41,734 nt of DNA from Chrysochromulina parva (taxonomy: Eukaryota; Haptophyta; Prymnesiales; Chrysochromulinaceae), in contig PJAB01000109.1 in the NCBI GenBank assembly GCA_002887195.1, positions 1 through 41,734 on the forward strand, given 5' to 3'. The notes below the pieces were generated by a model that searched no databases, had not been told where the DNA came from, and was given only the letters and a program-made list of their open reading frames with translations. Positions 9,601 to 20,068 of the stretch are shown here, in pieces. The stretch's first letter is position 1; each line of letters begins with the position of its first letter. Both the position numbers and the translations under genes were made by a program.

Positions 9601-12474
9601 GTGGGGCGTTGCGTAGCCCGCCGCGCGCGCCGTGGCGGCTTGCGCGGGGTCGGCGGCGAGCATGACGGCGGCCGCGTGCTCGGCGGCCTGCGTCAGCTTC
9701 GATTCGGAGAGATCGCGCAGCAGCCGCAGCGCCGTGTCGAGCAACAGGCCGCGCGTGCAGCTGCCGCTGCCAACCTCCCCACAGAGCGTGTGCAGTGCCT
9801 TGACTCGCATCGTAAGCCGTTGGCTCGCCGTCGGCTGCAGCGATGCCAGCCGGTTCCACAGCAGCGCCGACGCGGGCGCGCGGCGCAGCGCGGCGCCGAG
9901 CAGATCCCGTAGGTCGGAGGCGGAGGCACCGTCGAGGCTGAGCAGGGCGAGGTACACGACCCACAGAGCCACGCTTGTTGGCCGGGCTTCGAGGACGATC
10001 GAGAGCACCTTGAGCGCGCTGCGCCGGGCGGCGGGGCTCGCGCTGCGCGCGTTGCCACCCAGGCGCAGCGCCAGCACGCGGCGCCAGCACGCGAGGGCGT
10101 CAAGCGAGCTCACGTGCGCTGCGAGCGTTACGTCTGCCGACACGGCGCCCTCGCCGCTGCCGTCCGCTGCGCTACCGACGGTCGCGCCGTTGTGGGCGAG
10201 TCTCGCGGATGTGCCAGCCCCTGTGCCACCGGCGCTGCTGCTGCTGCTGCTGCTGGGGCCGCAGCCGCTGGAGCGGAGCGCGGTCCAATAGCGCCCTACC
10301 GGGCCATCGTGGGCGCCAGCCGCGTCCTCGGCTGCGATGGTGGCGGCCGCCACCTCCACCGGCGTGAGCGGCGGCAGAGCAATCGTGGGCGGGAGCGATT
10401 GGTTCGGGCGGGAGGCCTCGTGTGGCGCCGGAGGCGCACCTTCCAGCGCGGCCGCGGCACCGAGCGCAGCCGCATCCGTCCGCCTGTAAAAGGCGAGCGC
10501 CGGCGAGAGTTGCTTGGCAAGGTCCGCTGCGAGCAACGTGGGCTGCGGCAGCAGCCGAAGCGCCGCGTGCAGCAGCTGCAGCTGCGCGTGGGGCTGTGGG
10601 GCCGGCGGCGGGCGCGACGGTGCCGTGTGCCCCGCGCTGCCGCCCATCGCGCTTGGAGCGCCGTCCTGAGCGCCGTCCTGAGCGCCGTCCTGAACGCCGT
10701 CCACGTCCATGGCCCCCCCGCGGCTCTCCGGTGGACGCTTACGTCGAACGTAATGCTGGGCCGCGGGCCGCGCGAGCGGCGACGGCCCAGCAGCAGCGGC
10801 TGCAGCGCCCGCGCCTATGTAGGTGGCGGCGACGCGCCTGGCCACATCACGAGCCGCCTGCTCCTCCGACGAGAGTGACGAAACCTCCTCACTCGCCTTA
10901 GCGAGTGACGAAACCTCCTCGCTCGCCTTAGCGAGTGACGAAACCTCCTCACTCGCCATAGCGAGTGACGAAACCTCATCCTCACTCGCCTTAGCGTCCC
11001 AAGCTGGCGCCCAAGGTTGGGCCGCGCCCGCCGCGTCCGCGCCCGCCGCTGGGTCGGCGTCGGGCGGGACCTGCTCGAGAAGACCTTGTGTGAATTGCGC
11101 TCGCGACAGCGCCCCATCTGCAGCGTAGCATCGCAGCTCGTCGAGCAGCATGCCGGTCGGCATCATGTAGTCTCGACGGTGCTGCCCGTTGCAGTCGGCG
11201 GCGCGGCAGTCGCCGCGTAGCTCGAAGCGGCACAGGGGCCTCTCGGGCCTCAGCCGCGCGCGCGCATACGCGCCCGTGAGCAAGCGTCCCCATTGCACGT
11301 CCTCGCCGCCGGCTCCGCCCTCGCCGCCGCCGGCGCTCCCGCCGCCACCGTCGCCGTCGCCGCCGCCGCCGCCCTCGCCGCCGCCTCCACCGCCCTCGCG
11401 GTCGCCCTCGGGCTGAGGCCTGCCGTCCACGTAGCCCGCCGACAGACGATACGAGCGGAGCGCGAGCAGCGGGCTCCGGTAGCCGTGCGCATCCCGCACG
11501 GCCTCGAGCACGCTCAGGTCCAAGGGCGCGGACTCCAAGACCGGCGTCGCCAAACCGGCCGCGATGGCCGCCGTCGTCGGGGGGAGGCGTGCGCTTGCCG
11601 CGGCCAACGCATCCAGATCGTCCAGATTGTCCTCGAAAGAGCCCGAGATCGCGCCGAGATCACCCCGAGGCTCATCCTCGTCGGCAGGCAGGGCGTCGGC
11701 GGCGGCGGCACGGCTGGTACCCTCACCGTCGCTCTCCTCATCGCTGCTCAGCGCGGCTGCCCACCAGGCGCCATGGCGAGCACTTGCCCCTGACGCTTCT
11801 CGAAGGGCGCCATCGCAGGCGCCATCCCGAGCGCCATTCCAGGCGCCATGGTGAGCACTTGCCCCTGACGCTTCTCGAAGGGCGCCATCGCGGGCGCCAA
11901 CGCCCTTGCCGCCCGCCCGAGCGACTGGATCTCGAGCCTCGGAGCTGCGCACCTCCCGCGACTTGAGCGCCATCCCAGGCGCCATCCCGGGCGCCATCCC
12001 GGGCGCCATCCCGGGCGCCATCCCGGGCGCCATCCCGGGCGCCATCCCGGGCGCCATCCCGGGCGCCATCCCGGACGGCGGCTGCGGGCTCCCGACCGTC
12101 GTCGCTGGCGGCGGGGGCGGGGGGAGGGGCGGGGGGAGGGGCGGGGGGAGGGGTGCTCGGAGCGGGAGCGAGGACGGCGGCGCTTGCTGCAGCGTCGGCG
12201 GCGGCGGTGGAGCCCATTGCAGAAAGCGCCTGGCTGCCTCGCACTGCGCCTTCGCAACCCAAGCTTCGAGGCTGCGCGACTGCCCATTCCCCGCCTGGCG
12301 CACCCGTCGGATCGTCAGCAGCAGGGCCGATTTGGCCTGCGCCACAGCAGCACGGCTCGGCGGCGGCGGGCTTGGGGAGCGCGAGCCGGCGCCGCGCGCC
12401 GTCCTCGCAGCCGGAGGTTGCGTGCGCGACGCGCCCGCGTCGGGGGCCGTCGCCGCCGTCGTCGCCGCCGCCGC

Positions 12475-12505
<31 letters not shown>

Positions 12506-13302
12506 GCCCTCCCTCCCTGGAGTGCTGGCACGTTGTTGGCGGCGGCTGGCGGAGCCTTGAGTAGACTGCCTGGCGACGGCCCCGGTGCCTGCACGAGCGC
12601 CGGCGCCGGCTCGAGAGCGAGCGGAGCGAGTGCGGCACGCGCCTTGTTCAGCGCCTCGGCGCCGTGCAGCAGTCCCGCCCCTCGGAGCGCTGCGAGTACC
12701 TGCTCGATCTGCAAGGGGAGCAGCGGCGGTGGCGCGGCCGACGACTCGTCGGTCAGCGTGGTGGTGCCACCGCAGCTAGCGCCGCCACTCGCGGACGTCG
12801 ACACTGCGCGTACAACGGCCCGCAACGTCGGAGCCTCCGCAGCGGGGCGCGCACGCTTCGATGCCGTGCCGACGCTCTCAGCAGAGGCACTGGCTGAGAC
12901 TGCTGCCGGTGCCGCTCGCTTGCTGGTGGTGCTGCTGCTACTGGTGGTGCTGCTGCTGGCGACCGTCGCCTTGCTCGCAGTGGCTGCTGGCATCTTGCTC
13001 GCAGCCCGTGCTGGCACCTTGCTCACAGCGGCTACTGGCGCCTTGCTGATGCCACGCACGATTGCAGCCGCCGTAGCTGTCGCGGCCTGATTGTTCAGAC
13101 TCATGTGCCCGCGCCCGCGCCCGCCGCGGCCTGCGGCCGGTGCGCGGCCTGCGGCAGGCGCCGCTGCAGCTCGTGCAGCGCCCGTGGAGATGATCGGCGG
13201 ATGATCGTCCACGCCGTCCTCGTCGTCGAGCCGCAGGAGGAGCGACGGGTGAACGATATCCACCATGAGCGGCGAGATGCGCAGAGGCCGTTGGGACGCC
13301 AT
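6630..13302 (-). CDS. ZFC3H1-like zinc-finger protein (nuclear RNA exosome adaptor family), two exons
   Basis: Exon 1 (13302-7019) and exon 2 (6846-6630) join across a 172-bp intron (6847-7018). The join restores a continuous frame (EEAWTL then AIWLEAAEEQWA) and yields about 2,166 residues. The diagnostic element is near residues 688-710: PLCRFELRGDCRAADCNGQH, spacing C-x7-C-x4-C-x3-H followed by RDY, matching the C3H1 'putative zinc finger' of ZFC3H1 rather than classical CCCH fingers. C-terminal to it are long Ala/Leu/Trp-rich helical repeats of HAT/TPR appearance, e.g. SVALWVVYLALL and SVLWLCRIELCL. In animals ZFC3H1 bridges MTR4 and the poly(A) tail exosome targeting complex, degrading nuclear polyadenylated RNA. 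The N-terminal third is low complexity (Ala, Pro, Ser, Gly) with several tandem repeats listed separately. Strand and exon assignment are firm; orthology is probable. Confidence 0.75.
8937..9068 (-). repeat. 18-bp tandem repeat coding VEPMQA-type hexapeptides
   Basis: Consecutive 18-base units based on GGTTCCACAGCCTGCATT (+ strand) encode hexapeptides VEPMQA/VEPMRA/VEPTQA within the ZFC3H1-like protein. Units differ by one or two bases. Their 18-bp period keeps the frame. Confidence 0.9.
10870..10995 (-). repeat. 30-bp tandem repeat coding KASEEVSSLA decapeptides
   Basis: Four units of about 30 bases (GAGTGACGAAACCTCCTCRC core on the + strand), one with a 3-base insertion, encode the decapeptide KASEEVSSLA and variants, just C-terminal to the zinc finger of the ZFC3H1-like protein. 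Acidic and serine-rich, so possibly phosphorylated; this is inference. Confidence 0.9.
11971..12072 (-). repeat. 12-bp tandem repeat coding MAPG tetrapeptides
   Basis: About nine 12-base units (GCCATCCCGGGC on the + strand) encode repeated GMAP within the low-complexity N-terminal region of the ZFC3H1-like protein. Diverged copies of the same tetrapeptide word occur at about 11770-11900 (DGALREASGASA and WNGARDGA tracts), so the array seems to have spread in steps. A G-rich GGGGCGGGGGGA array adjoins at 12114-12152. Confidence 0.9.
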
Positions 13303-13573
13303 CGGTGTCCCAGCCGCGTTCGCGACTGCGCGGTGCCCTCCCGAAGACGAGAACGAAATCGAGGCAAGTCAAGCCAAGAAAATCAATCGTCACCACATGT
13401 CACAACGGCGCAGGTTCCGGCCGCCAGATGACGAGACGGAGCTTGCGCACTAAGACCCATGTGAAAGCTCCGGCTGGTTCGGAAACGATCTCCACGGACG
13501 GTCCGAAAACGACTCCAACGCCGCGTGCCCTCACCAACTCCCTCCTGATGCTCCTGACCCGGCTACTCTCATC
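13303..13573. promoter_or_regulatory. Divergent promoter spacer
   Basis: A 271-bp gap between the starts of the ZFC3H1-like gene (-) and the coiled-coil gene (+). It must hold the 5' sequences of both. No clear TATA box or repeat was seen. Confidence 0.4.
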
Positions 13574-14668
13574 ATGACCAACGCTGGTAAGCAAAAGGTT
13601 ATCTCCCTCGCGGGCCCATCGGACATGGGGCTGTTGACCGGACCAGCCGTGATGGATCTTGAAGAACGCCTTCGCCAAGTTGAGGGGTGTTTGGCGGCGC
13701 TGACCGAAGAGAGGCATGCCCTCAGCTTGGAGAAGGCGGAGAATAACAGGCGCATGGCGCAGGCGCTGCAGGCACCCGAGGACGAGCGCGACCCCGTGAA
13801 CCAAGAGGACTTCTCGAACACAGAGTCCGGGATTGATTGGTCCTCATCCACGAGCTCCTCCACTAACGCACTTTTTACGGACGGTCCCTCCGCGGATGCG
13901 AAGCTAAGGGGGCCTAAAGATTTCCTTCTCCACGCGGAGAGGGTCGTTCAGGCGCTTTCGAGCAAGGCGAAGCGCATCGCCGCGGCCGACTCGGCATCGG
14001 CGCTGCGCAGCGCGCTCGCTCCGGACGACTTTGCGATGCGCGTGATGATGAGCGCGCGCCGGCAGGCCGTCGAGCGCTCCGTTGAGCACGTGCGGAAGCT
14101 CCTCGCGGAGAGCGCGTGTGGTGAGCCCGGAGAGGAGTGCCTGTGCGGCTGGCCCGTGCACTCGATCAACGAGTGGGGCGTCTCACAAGATCGCATCCTC
14201 GTCCTGACGACGCATGCTCTCTGGCGTGTACACTACGTGCAGGAGTGGGCCGGAGTGATCGAGCATCACAGCCGCTTGAGCCTCGGGCTGATACGCGGCG
14301 TGCGCCGGCGCGGCGCGCAGGGCGGCGGCATCACCCTGCAGCTCGCTAAGCGTGACGGACGCGCCAACCCTCTGACAGAGCTCAAGCGGCGTGGCAGCCG
14401 CATTCTTGGTTCCGCCGCCGCCGCATACCTGTCGCCGCCCAACTCAGCGCGCGTCTACGAGCGACACTACTCGGCGGTGCCCCCTGGCGGCGAGGCAGAG
14501 ACAGGTGCAGAGGTCGCACAGAAGCTGGCCATCGCCGCGGCGGCGGCCCAGAATATGCTAGCCGCGATCGAAAGCTGCCGAAGGCTCCATCACGGCGCCG
14601 TCGGCTGCACTACGGCACTCGTCCAGCCACCATCAATCGCACTGGTCTCGGCAGAGGGCGCGATGTGA
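13574..14668 (+). CDS. Coiled-coil protein with possible hSac2/PH-like domain
   Basis: A 364-residue protein. Residues about 26-65 form a coiled coil (DLEERLRQVEGCLAALTEER). Residues about 190-260 contain WPVHSINEWGVSQDRILVLT then THALWRVHY and SRLSLGLIRGVRR, a run of beta strands resembling the hSac2 domain (PH-like, found in INPP5F and TPRG1) or a related GRAM/PH fold; the W-x-x-(x)-R-I-x-V-L-T core is the main support. No catalytic motif is seen. The C-terminus is alanine-rich. It is convergent with the EF-hand gene, 910 bp away. A membrane-lipid adaptor role is possible but not shown. Confidence 0.6.
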   Translation: MTNAGKQKVISLAGPSDMGLLTGPAVMDLEERLRQVEGCLAALTEERHALSLEKAENNRRMAQALQAPEDERDPVNQEDFSNTESGIDWSSSTSSSTNALFTDGPSADAKLRGPKDFLLHAERVVQALSSKAKRIAAADSASALRSALAPDDFAMRVMMSARRQAVERSVEHVRKLLAESACGEPGEECLCGWPVHSINEWGVSQDRILVLTTHALWRVHYVQEWAGVIEHHSRLSLGLIRGVRRRGAQGGGITLQLAKRDGRANPLTELKRRGSRILGSAAAAYLSPPNSARVYERHYSAVPPGGEAETGAEVAQKLAIAAAAAQNMLAAIESCRRLHHGAVGCTTALVQPPSIALVSAEGAM

Positions 14669-15578
14669 TGGTCTCGGCGGCGGCGGGCGCGCTATGAGCG
14701 GCGCCCGGTTGTTTATTTTCAAGGCGCTGTGGTTTTGTGCAGCACTGGAGGGCCATACATCGGCCATGGCAGTCCTTCGCGGTCTTGGACGGTCTGTCAA
14801 GACTGACATCAACCCGCGGGCGCGGCATGTGTGCGTTTGTGTGATCAATGGGTACTGTAATCGAATGTGTGATGCGTGCAGGCGTGAAAGCCACACTGAT
14901 CACTGTACGCCCAAAGCGGACGTGTCCCGCTCCCGCGCCTCCGCCCGGTCTCGCAGCGCGCAGGCGGGCCGGCTCCCACCGCGGACCCGCTCGCGCGCTC
15001 GGTCTCGTTATCGTATTGGTAATCGTTTGACGTTTCCGGGCTAGAACGTCTATGGTTCGTTCGTTGATGCGATTGATCGCGAATGACGTTCCGACGTTGT
15101 TGATTGATTTCGATTCGCGCACGGGAAGCAGAAGGCAAGCAGTGCGGACCGCCACCGCGACCGGTCTAGCGTGTACTGGGTCACTCTCACTGTGCCCGCC
15201 TGTCAGTGGGCCGTGCACAAGATCCACGAAAACGAACGAAGAACCGAGAAGCGCGTTATCCGTTAATTCGTCTTCCGTTTAGTTAGTGCTTAATCGCGAT
15301 GCGCAGTCCGTCGCGTGTGCTTCGCCGCGCTGCGCGCATCGTCATTTCACGTAAGAAACCCTTTACCCTAGAACGTATCGGTATCCCAAGGCCGAAAGGC
15401 CGGCCCATGGCGCACCTTAGGCGCATAATTAGGCGCACCGCGACCGGAGCACCACTGGCACACTGGGCACTGGTCACTGCCACACACTACCGTGCGTTCT
15501 CTGTCTCTGCACTCGCCTCTCGAACGGCTCTCGCGTCTCCGTCTGGGTCACTCACACTCTGCTGGTCTTATTAACAGT
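14669..15578. other. 910-bp spacer between convergent genes
   Basis: No supported gene on either strand; the open frames here lack domain-like composition. A short perfect GNRA-type hairpin (GGCC-GAAA-GGCC) sits at 15390-15401. A + strand ATG at 14694 opens a 116-codon frame that starts with a hydrophobic segment but soon becomes Arg/Ser-rich; I do not call it. Confidence 0.5.
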
Positions 15579-16046
15579 CTACAGATGCGGGTAGTTATCT
15601 TCTGCAAGCACCTGAGCGGCAAACTCTTCATACGACACCGTGCCCGACTGGTCGGTGTCGTACTTGGCGAAAAGCAGTTCCATGGCCTGTGCTGGCAAGC
15701 CTCCTTTGCCGGCCAGGCCTTGGCCCTCGACGTGCAGCCCAAGGTGCTCCATGGCCAAACGGAATTCAGCGAAGTCAACGTTGCCACTTTGGTCGTGGTC
15801 AAACTTGGCGAACGCATCTTTCAGAACGCGTAAATCGCCCTTGGTGGCTGTCGTTCGTGCGGAGAGCGCGCTGCGAACCTGTTGCTCCAGGTGTTCTACG
15901 AGAAGATGCAGCTTGTTCTCTTCGGCCTTGGCTGCGATGGAATCGAATTGGGATGGATCAGTCGTTGCTGATCCCTTAGGCTGACGAGGTACCGCGCAAT
16001 AATTGCGGGACGAGTAGCCGTACTCCCGCACAATCTTCCTGTCCAT
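15579..16046 (-). CDS. Two-EF-hand calcium-binding protein
   Basis: With the start at 16046 (MDRKIVREYGYSSRNYC) the product is 155 residues; an upstream in-frame Met at 16166 would add 40 residues of poor composition. Two complete EF-hand loops are visible: DHDQSGNVDFAE (83-94) and DTDQSGTVSYEE (130-141), each with Asp at positions 1, 3 and 5-like oxygen donors, Gly at 6 and Glu at 12, so both should bind calcium. A charged helix (about 38-66) precedes them. The EF pair is separated by a longer linker than in calmodulin. The N-terminal tyrosine/arginine region may dock it to a partner such as the cytoskeleton or flagellum (inference). Confidence 0.85.
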   Translation of the reverse strand: MDRKIVREYGYSSRNYCAVPRQPKGSATTDPSQFDSIAAKAEENKLHLLVEHLEQQVRSALSARTTATKGDLRVLKDAFAKFDHDQSGNVDFAEFRLAMEHLGLHVEGQGLAGKGGLPAQAMELLFAKYDTDQSGTVSYEEFAAQVLAEDNYPHL

Positions 16047-16236
16047 GACGCTCTCACTCAAGGAATCGCTGCGCGACGACTTCAACCTTGTTGACCCCCA
16101 GCCTGCGGGTGCGGCACTATACCAACTGACGGAGAGACCCATCCATTTTTGACAGACAATTTGCATGCACCGACGTTGCAGGCACTCACGTGAGAGCAGG
16201 TGACGTTTACGTGTTGTGTGTATTCATAGTGAATGA

Positions 16237-17034
16237 ATGATCGGCGCCGGCTTCCCACGTCACCGCCTCTCTTCTTTTGCACGCCGTCCATCTTTCATGT
16301 GGTTTGCTCGGCCACTGGGCCACGTCGTGCGATTGACAGCCAGCGGGCTGCGGTGTCGGCACACTGGCACCACCAACTGCCTCGCGCTACGATCACTCGC
16401 AAGGACGCTCAATACCGAAAGTACACTGGATCCAGCTGTAGATGTGGCGCGTGAGAAGGCGGAGGCAGCACGCCGCCGGACCGCCAGTCGCACGACACGA
16501 GGCTGCACGATCGAGGGAAGTGGAGTCGATTCATCGGCTGCGGATCAATTGGTGGCCCAGTGGGTCACATTGCAGGATGTGAAAAAGGACTTTGCCGCTG
16601 CCAATGAGCTGTACGACAAGATGCGCGCCATGGGCATTACGCCTGCACCTAAGCTCTACAGCTTGCAAGGCGATTCTAAAGGGGTGGACGTTGTCAAAGT
16701 TCAGACGAAGATGGACCAGTATGCCCTGCTCAAGCAGCACCGTGATTTCGCTGGTTGCGATGCGATCCGCCTTGAGCTTTCTCGTCTTGGGGTGAGCATC
16801 ATTGATCGGCACCGTTGGTGGAAGACGTCGAATCCCAAGGCGGAGGCGATACTCGAGGCGCAGAAGATGGCCAAGAAGGCGAAGCGCGAACAGAGGAAAA
16901 AGCTATCACGGAGGCTTGAGCGGCCGTCGGGGACGCCCGTGGTGACGCCTTCGCTCGTCCATGTGCCCGTAGGTGAGAGCGCTTCTGGAGAAGGCGCAAG
17001 GGATGCGACCCTTGCGACAGAGACGGTGGTTTGA
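16237..17034 (+). CDS. Putative organellar protein with a cysteinyl-tRNA-synthetase tail-like segment
   Basis: A 265-residue protein. The N-terminus is rich in Arg, Ser and Ala and lacks acidic residues, as in a mitochondrial targeting peptide. Met at 16300 is a possible alternative start. Residues about 165-190 (LLKQHRDFAGCDAIRLELSR followed by LGVSIID) match the C-terminal helical motif of cysteinyl-tRNA synthetases, in which a drug-like K-x-x-x-x-D-x-A-x-x-D-x-I-R-x-x-L-x-x-x-G-(I/V) pattern lies after the anticodon-binding domain. No HIGH or KMSKS catalytic motifs are present, so it is not a full synthetase. A related pattern may occur earlier (DFAAANELYDKMRAMGI). The C-terminus is basic (KKAKREQRKKLSRRLER), suggesting RNA contact. 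Function unknown. It shares a divergent promoter with the EF-hand gene. Confidence 0.6.
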   Translation: MIGAGFPRHRLSSFARRPSFMWFARPLGHVVRLTASGLRCRHTGTTNCLALRSLARTLNTESTLDPAVDVAREKAEAARRRTASRTTRGCTIEGSGVDSSAADQLVAQWVTLQDVKKDFAAANELYDKMRAMGITPAPKLYSLQGDSKGVDVVKVQTKMDQYALLKQHRDFAGCDAIRLELSRLGVSIIDRHRWWKTSNPKAEAILEAQKMAKKAKREQRKKLSRRLERPSGTPVVTPSLVHVPVGESASGEGARDATLATETVV

Positions 17035-17138
17035 ATCGGGCGGTTCGGATGAGGTTTTTTGTGGGCTGTTCACACTAGTTTTCACACTTTCATTTACGTG
17101 CGAACCCACCCCGAGAGGGACCGAGAGGGAAGCGCCGA

Positions 17139-20068
17139 ATGACGTCCTCTTTGCACATCGTCGTCGATGCGGCGGCGCCAGAGATGTCCGAGCTGCTCCT
17201 TTATGCCCGCCGCGTCGTCTGCTCCAAGGCCGCCTCGATCGAGCCCGGCATGCTCGCCATGACGGCCTTCGGCTCAACCACAACTCGTAACCTGCTCTCT
17301 GAGGCGGGCATGGCCGGCTACCAGGGCGTGCACACACTGTTCGAGCTCGCCCCCTGCTGCACGGCCGCTCTTGATGGACTCGACGCCCTGCAAGCCTTGG
17401 AGGGCGTCGAATCCGACATCTTCGACGCCCTGGTGGCAGCCGTCTATGAGCTCCACTGCAAGGACAAGGATGGGCAGCGGAGGCGGGAGATACTCGTGCT
17501 CTGTGACGCCCAGCGCCACGCTGATGACGACGCTCTCGAAGAGGATGCTGCCCAGCTCCTCAAAGGGATCGACGACCTCGGCATCACCATCTCCGTCGTG
17601 AGTACGACGCCACTGCCCGCGTCCGGGGTGCTGCACACGCTCTTCAACTCTCTCGGCGGCGGACGCTTCGAGTTTGCGCGCTTAGAGGGCGCCGGGCTGC
17701 ATGCGCAGGCGGGCGGCATAGGACCCGAGCAAGTGGAGCGCAAAGGAGAGGATAGTAAGCGGGAGGCCGAGCTGGAGTCTGAGCAGGAAGTCAAGAAAGA
17801 AGCCGAGCCGATGGAGGCGAAGCCGGACTCGCGTGAGGAGGCGGGCGGCTCCCAATGCGGCGCCCTGGTCGACTCGAACGATGACAAGCACGTATCGGTG
17901 AAGACCGCCGTCTCCAACCCACACGTTGAGCGACGCGTGGACCCAACGGACCCTGGCGGTGGCGCGTTCACACGGGCAGAGTTCATCGACTTCTACGGCG
18001 GCACCGACGAGTGGGACGCTGCCCCTAGCGAGAAGACGGTGGACCTCGCGCGCTGCACGCTGCGCGCCCACCTTGCATGGAGCCAGCTCGACAAGGAGCG
18101 CAAGATCTTACGCTCGCTTGCAAAGAACTCCGCCGACAAAGGTGTGCGCGAAGCTATGGCGGCGCAATTTGCGCATTTGGGGAGCACCGAGGCAGCAGTG
18201 GGGGGGGGTGGTGGCGGCTGCGATGACGAGGGCGACGAGGGCGACGGGGGCGGCGGGGGCGATGCCTTCGCGGACTGGGATCTGCGCCCGGGGTTGGGCG
18301 CCCCGGCCCCCGGCCCGCTGCCAAAGGGAGCCGCCTTCTTGGTGACCGGTGCCCTCGCCCCGTCCGACCACGCCAAGGCTCGTGCACATGCCGCGGTGGC
18401 GCACGCCACGGCGGCCGCCGCTCGGGGGACCCACGCGGCAGCGCGGGTGGAAGAGTTGGGGGCGGGGACGGCGGGGGCGGGAGGGGCGGGGGGCGAGGGG
18501 GCGGGGGGGGCGGGGGCGGGGGCGGACGGGGAGTCGGCCGGGGAGGAGCCGGCTGGGGGGGTTGTCCCCGGGCCGGCCGGGCAGGTGGCGGCCGGGGAAG
18601 CGGATGAAGAGGCGGATGCCCCTGAGATTACGGTGGCGGCCGAGGCGGCGCCAGCAGCGGCAGTGGCGGCGCCGCCGGCAGCGAGAGTGGCGGCGGAGGT
18701 GACGGCTGCACCACAGGCCCCATTTGGCGAGGCGGACGAGTTTACGCTCGCCGATGCCGCTGCGGAAGTCCCGCAGTGGGCGAGGCACCTGACCCTGGAG
18801 GAGGCCTCAGCCATCGCCTCTGAGAGCCGTCCGCCGAAGCGGATCGCCCTCGCACTGCCAGGCGATGCCGCAGCCGGCAGCATCGCCGCCAATGACGAGA
18901 CGGGGCTCAGCCGCCTGCTTGATCACGAGTTGCCATTTGCACGCATCCTATTATTTCTGAGCCCCGAGGAGGCTACGCTTCTGGCGACGGGGACGTGCCG
19001 CGGCATCAGGCAGCACTCCGCGCCACTCTACAATCGCTACTGCCGCGTCTTTGTGCGCCGGCTCGAGGCGGAGGCAAGGCAGAGCCAGCGCAAGGCCGGC
19101 AGCAGCCGCCTTGTCCCCCCAGACGCACTGAGCCGGGCACATTTCCTGATGGACGAGCCCGACGGCCAGCCCGCTGACGGCGTCGCTTCCGAGGTTTGGG
19201 CCGAGGTGTGTGCTCATGGACGAAGCGGCCTTGATTGCCTCCGATTGCTTCTGCTGGCCTCTGATGGCCTCCCTGATGACCACTGATGACGAGTCGACCT
19301 CATCAGGTGTGCGCGCTCGTGGACGAAGCGGCATGCCACACGTACTGCAGCGCCGACGCCGGCGATGAGGCAGACGCGCCGTGGCGGCTTCGGGTGGCCG
19401 TCGTCACCCTTCGAGAGATGGCCTCTGTGGGGGCATTCCAGGTGCAGACCCTCGCCGGAGACCCCACTAAGCTCAAGGTCCTCAAGGAGAACTTCGAGAA
19501 GCTCACACCCGCGGACCAGCGGCTGCTGCTTGAGCGCGGTGTGGTCGTGCGCACCGAGTCGGTCGTCAACGTAGCCAACGCCCGGGTCGTGTTGAGCCAC
19601 ACGCAGTTGCCCAAGCCGCGGCCCGTCAAACCGGACGTGGACCTGACTACACAGCTTGCGGCGTGTTCGCAGCAGTGGAAGGTGGCAGAGGCATCGCTTC
19701 AGGCACTCAAGATGGAAGTCCGCTCCTCCTTCCCCACCGACACCAAAGTGGTGGTCTGCGGCGAGGGTGCTGTCAAGTTATGCAAGCCCACTGGTCAATC
19801 GTGGACCCGTGTCGCGTATGGCTGCCCCGGAGGATTGGCGAGCTTCGAGCGAGAACTCAGCGACGAGGAGCAGGCGCGCGTCCACAGCGCATTCTCGCGG
19901 CCCGAAGAACTGCTTCATGTGCGGGGCGAGGCTGTGGGTGCGGAGCAAGGCCGGCGAACGCGACATATGAGCGTCAACAGCAGCGGCCGTGCGCTTGCCG
20001 TGGGCTTCAGCTTCCCGGACGAAGCTGCTCGACTGCCATCGCACGCGTTTGCAGCACGGCAGGGCTGA
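17139..20068 (+). CDS. vWA/Ku80-like protein with F-box-like segment, two exons
   Basis: Exon 1 (17139-19205) and exon 2 (19307-20068) join in phase 0 over a 101-bp intron, giving 942 residues. The N-terminal ~170 residues look like the vWA-type alpha/beta domain of Ku80: LHIVVDAA, MLAMTAFGSTTT, DIFDALVAAVYEL, REILVLCDA and DLGITISVVSTTP fall in the expected order, but the MIDAS DxSxS is absent, as it is in Ku. The middle is an Ala/Gly/Glu low-complexity stretch, preceded by FTRAEFIDFYGGTDEW. Near residues 592-645 a LPFARILLFLSPEEATLLAT segment reads as an F-box-like helix set. The exon 2 part (about 690-940) is well ordered but unrecognised. I cannot show a Ku core or DNA-binding arch, so a role in end-joining is only a possibility. 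The intron is unusual and listed separately. Confidence 0.6.
19206..19306 (+). other. Introner-like intron A with exon-derived 5' duplication
   Basis: The intron begins GTGTGTGCTCATGG and its first 24 bases repeat, with a 2-base indel and two changes, the first 26 bases of the following exon (19307-19332). The middle is degenerate GATTGCCTCC/GATGGCCTCC filler and the 3' end is CTCATCAG. Intron B (26212-26414) in an unrelated gene has the same three parts in the same order. Confidence 0.75.

Noticed and set aside
11906..13090. 394-codon plus-strand frame opposite the ZFC3H1-like gene
   Set aside because: Alanine/valine/glycine-rich composition is that expected from the antisense of a GC-rich low-complexity gene; no domain is seen.
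14694..15044. 116-codon plus-strand frame after the coiled-coil gene
   Set aside because: A hydrophobic start and a few cysteines are present, but the rest is Arg/Ser-rich and ends without a domain; not enough to call.
17993..18892. 299-codon minus-strand frame opposite the vWA/Ku-like gene
   Set aside because: Composition is Ala/Ser/Pro only and it mirrors the Gly/Ala tract of the plus-strand protein.
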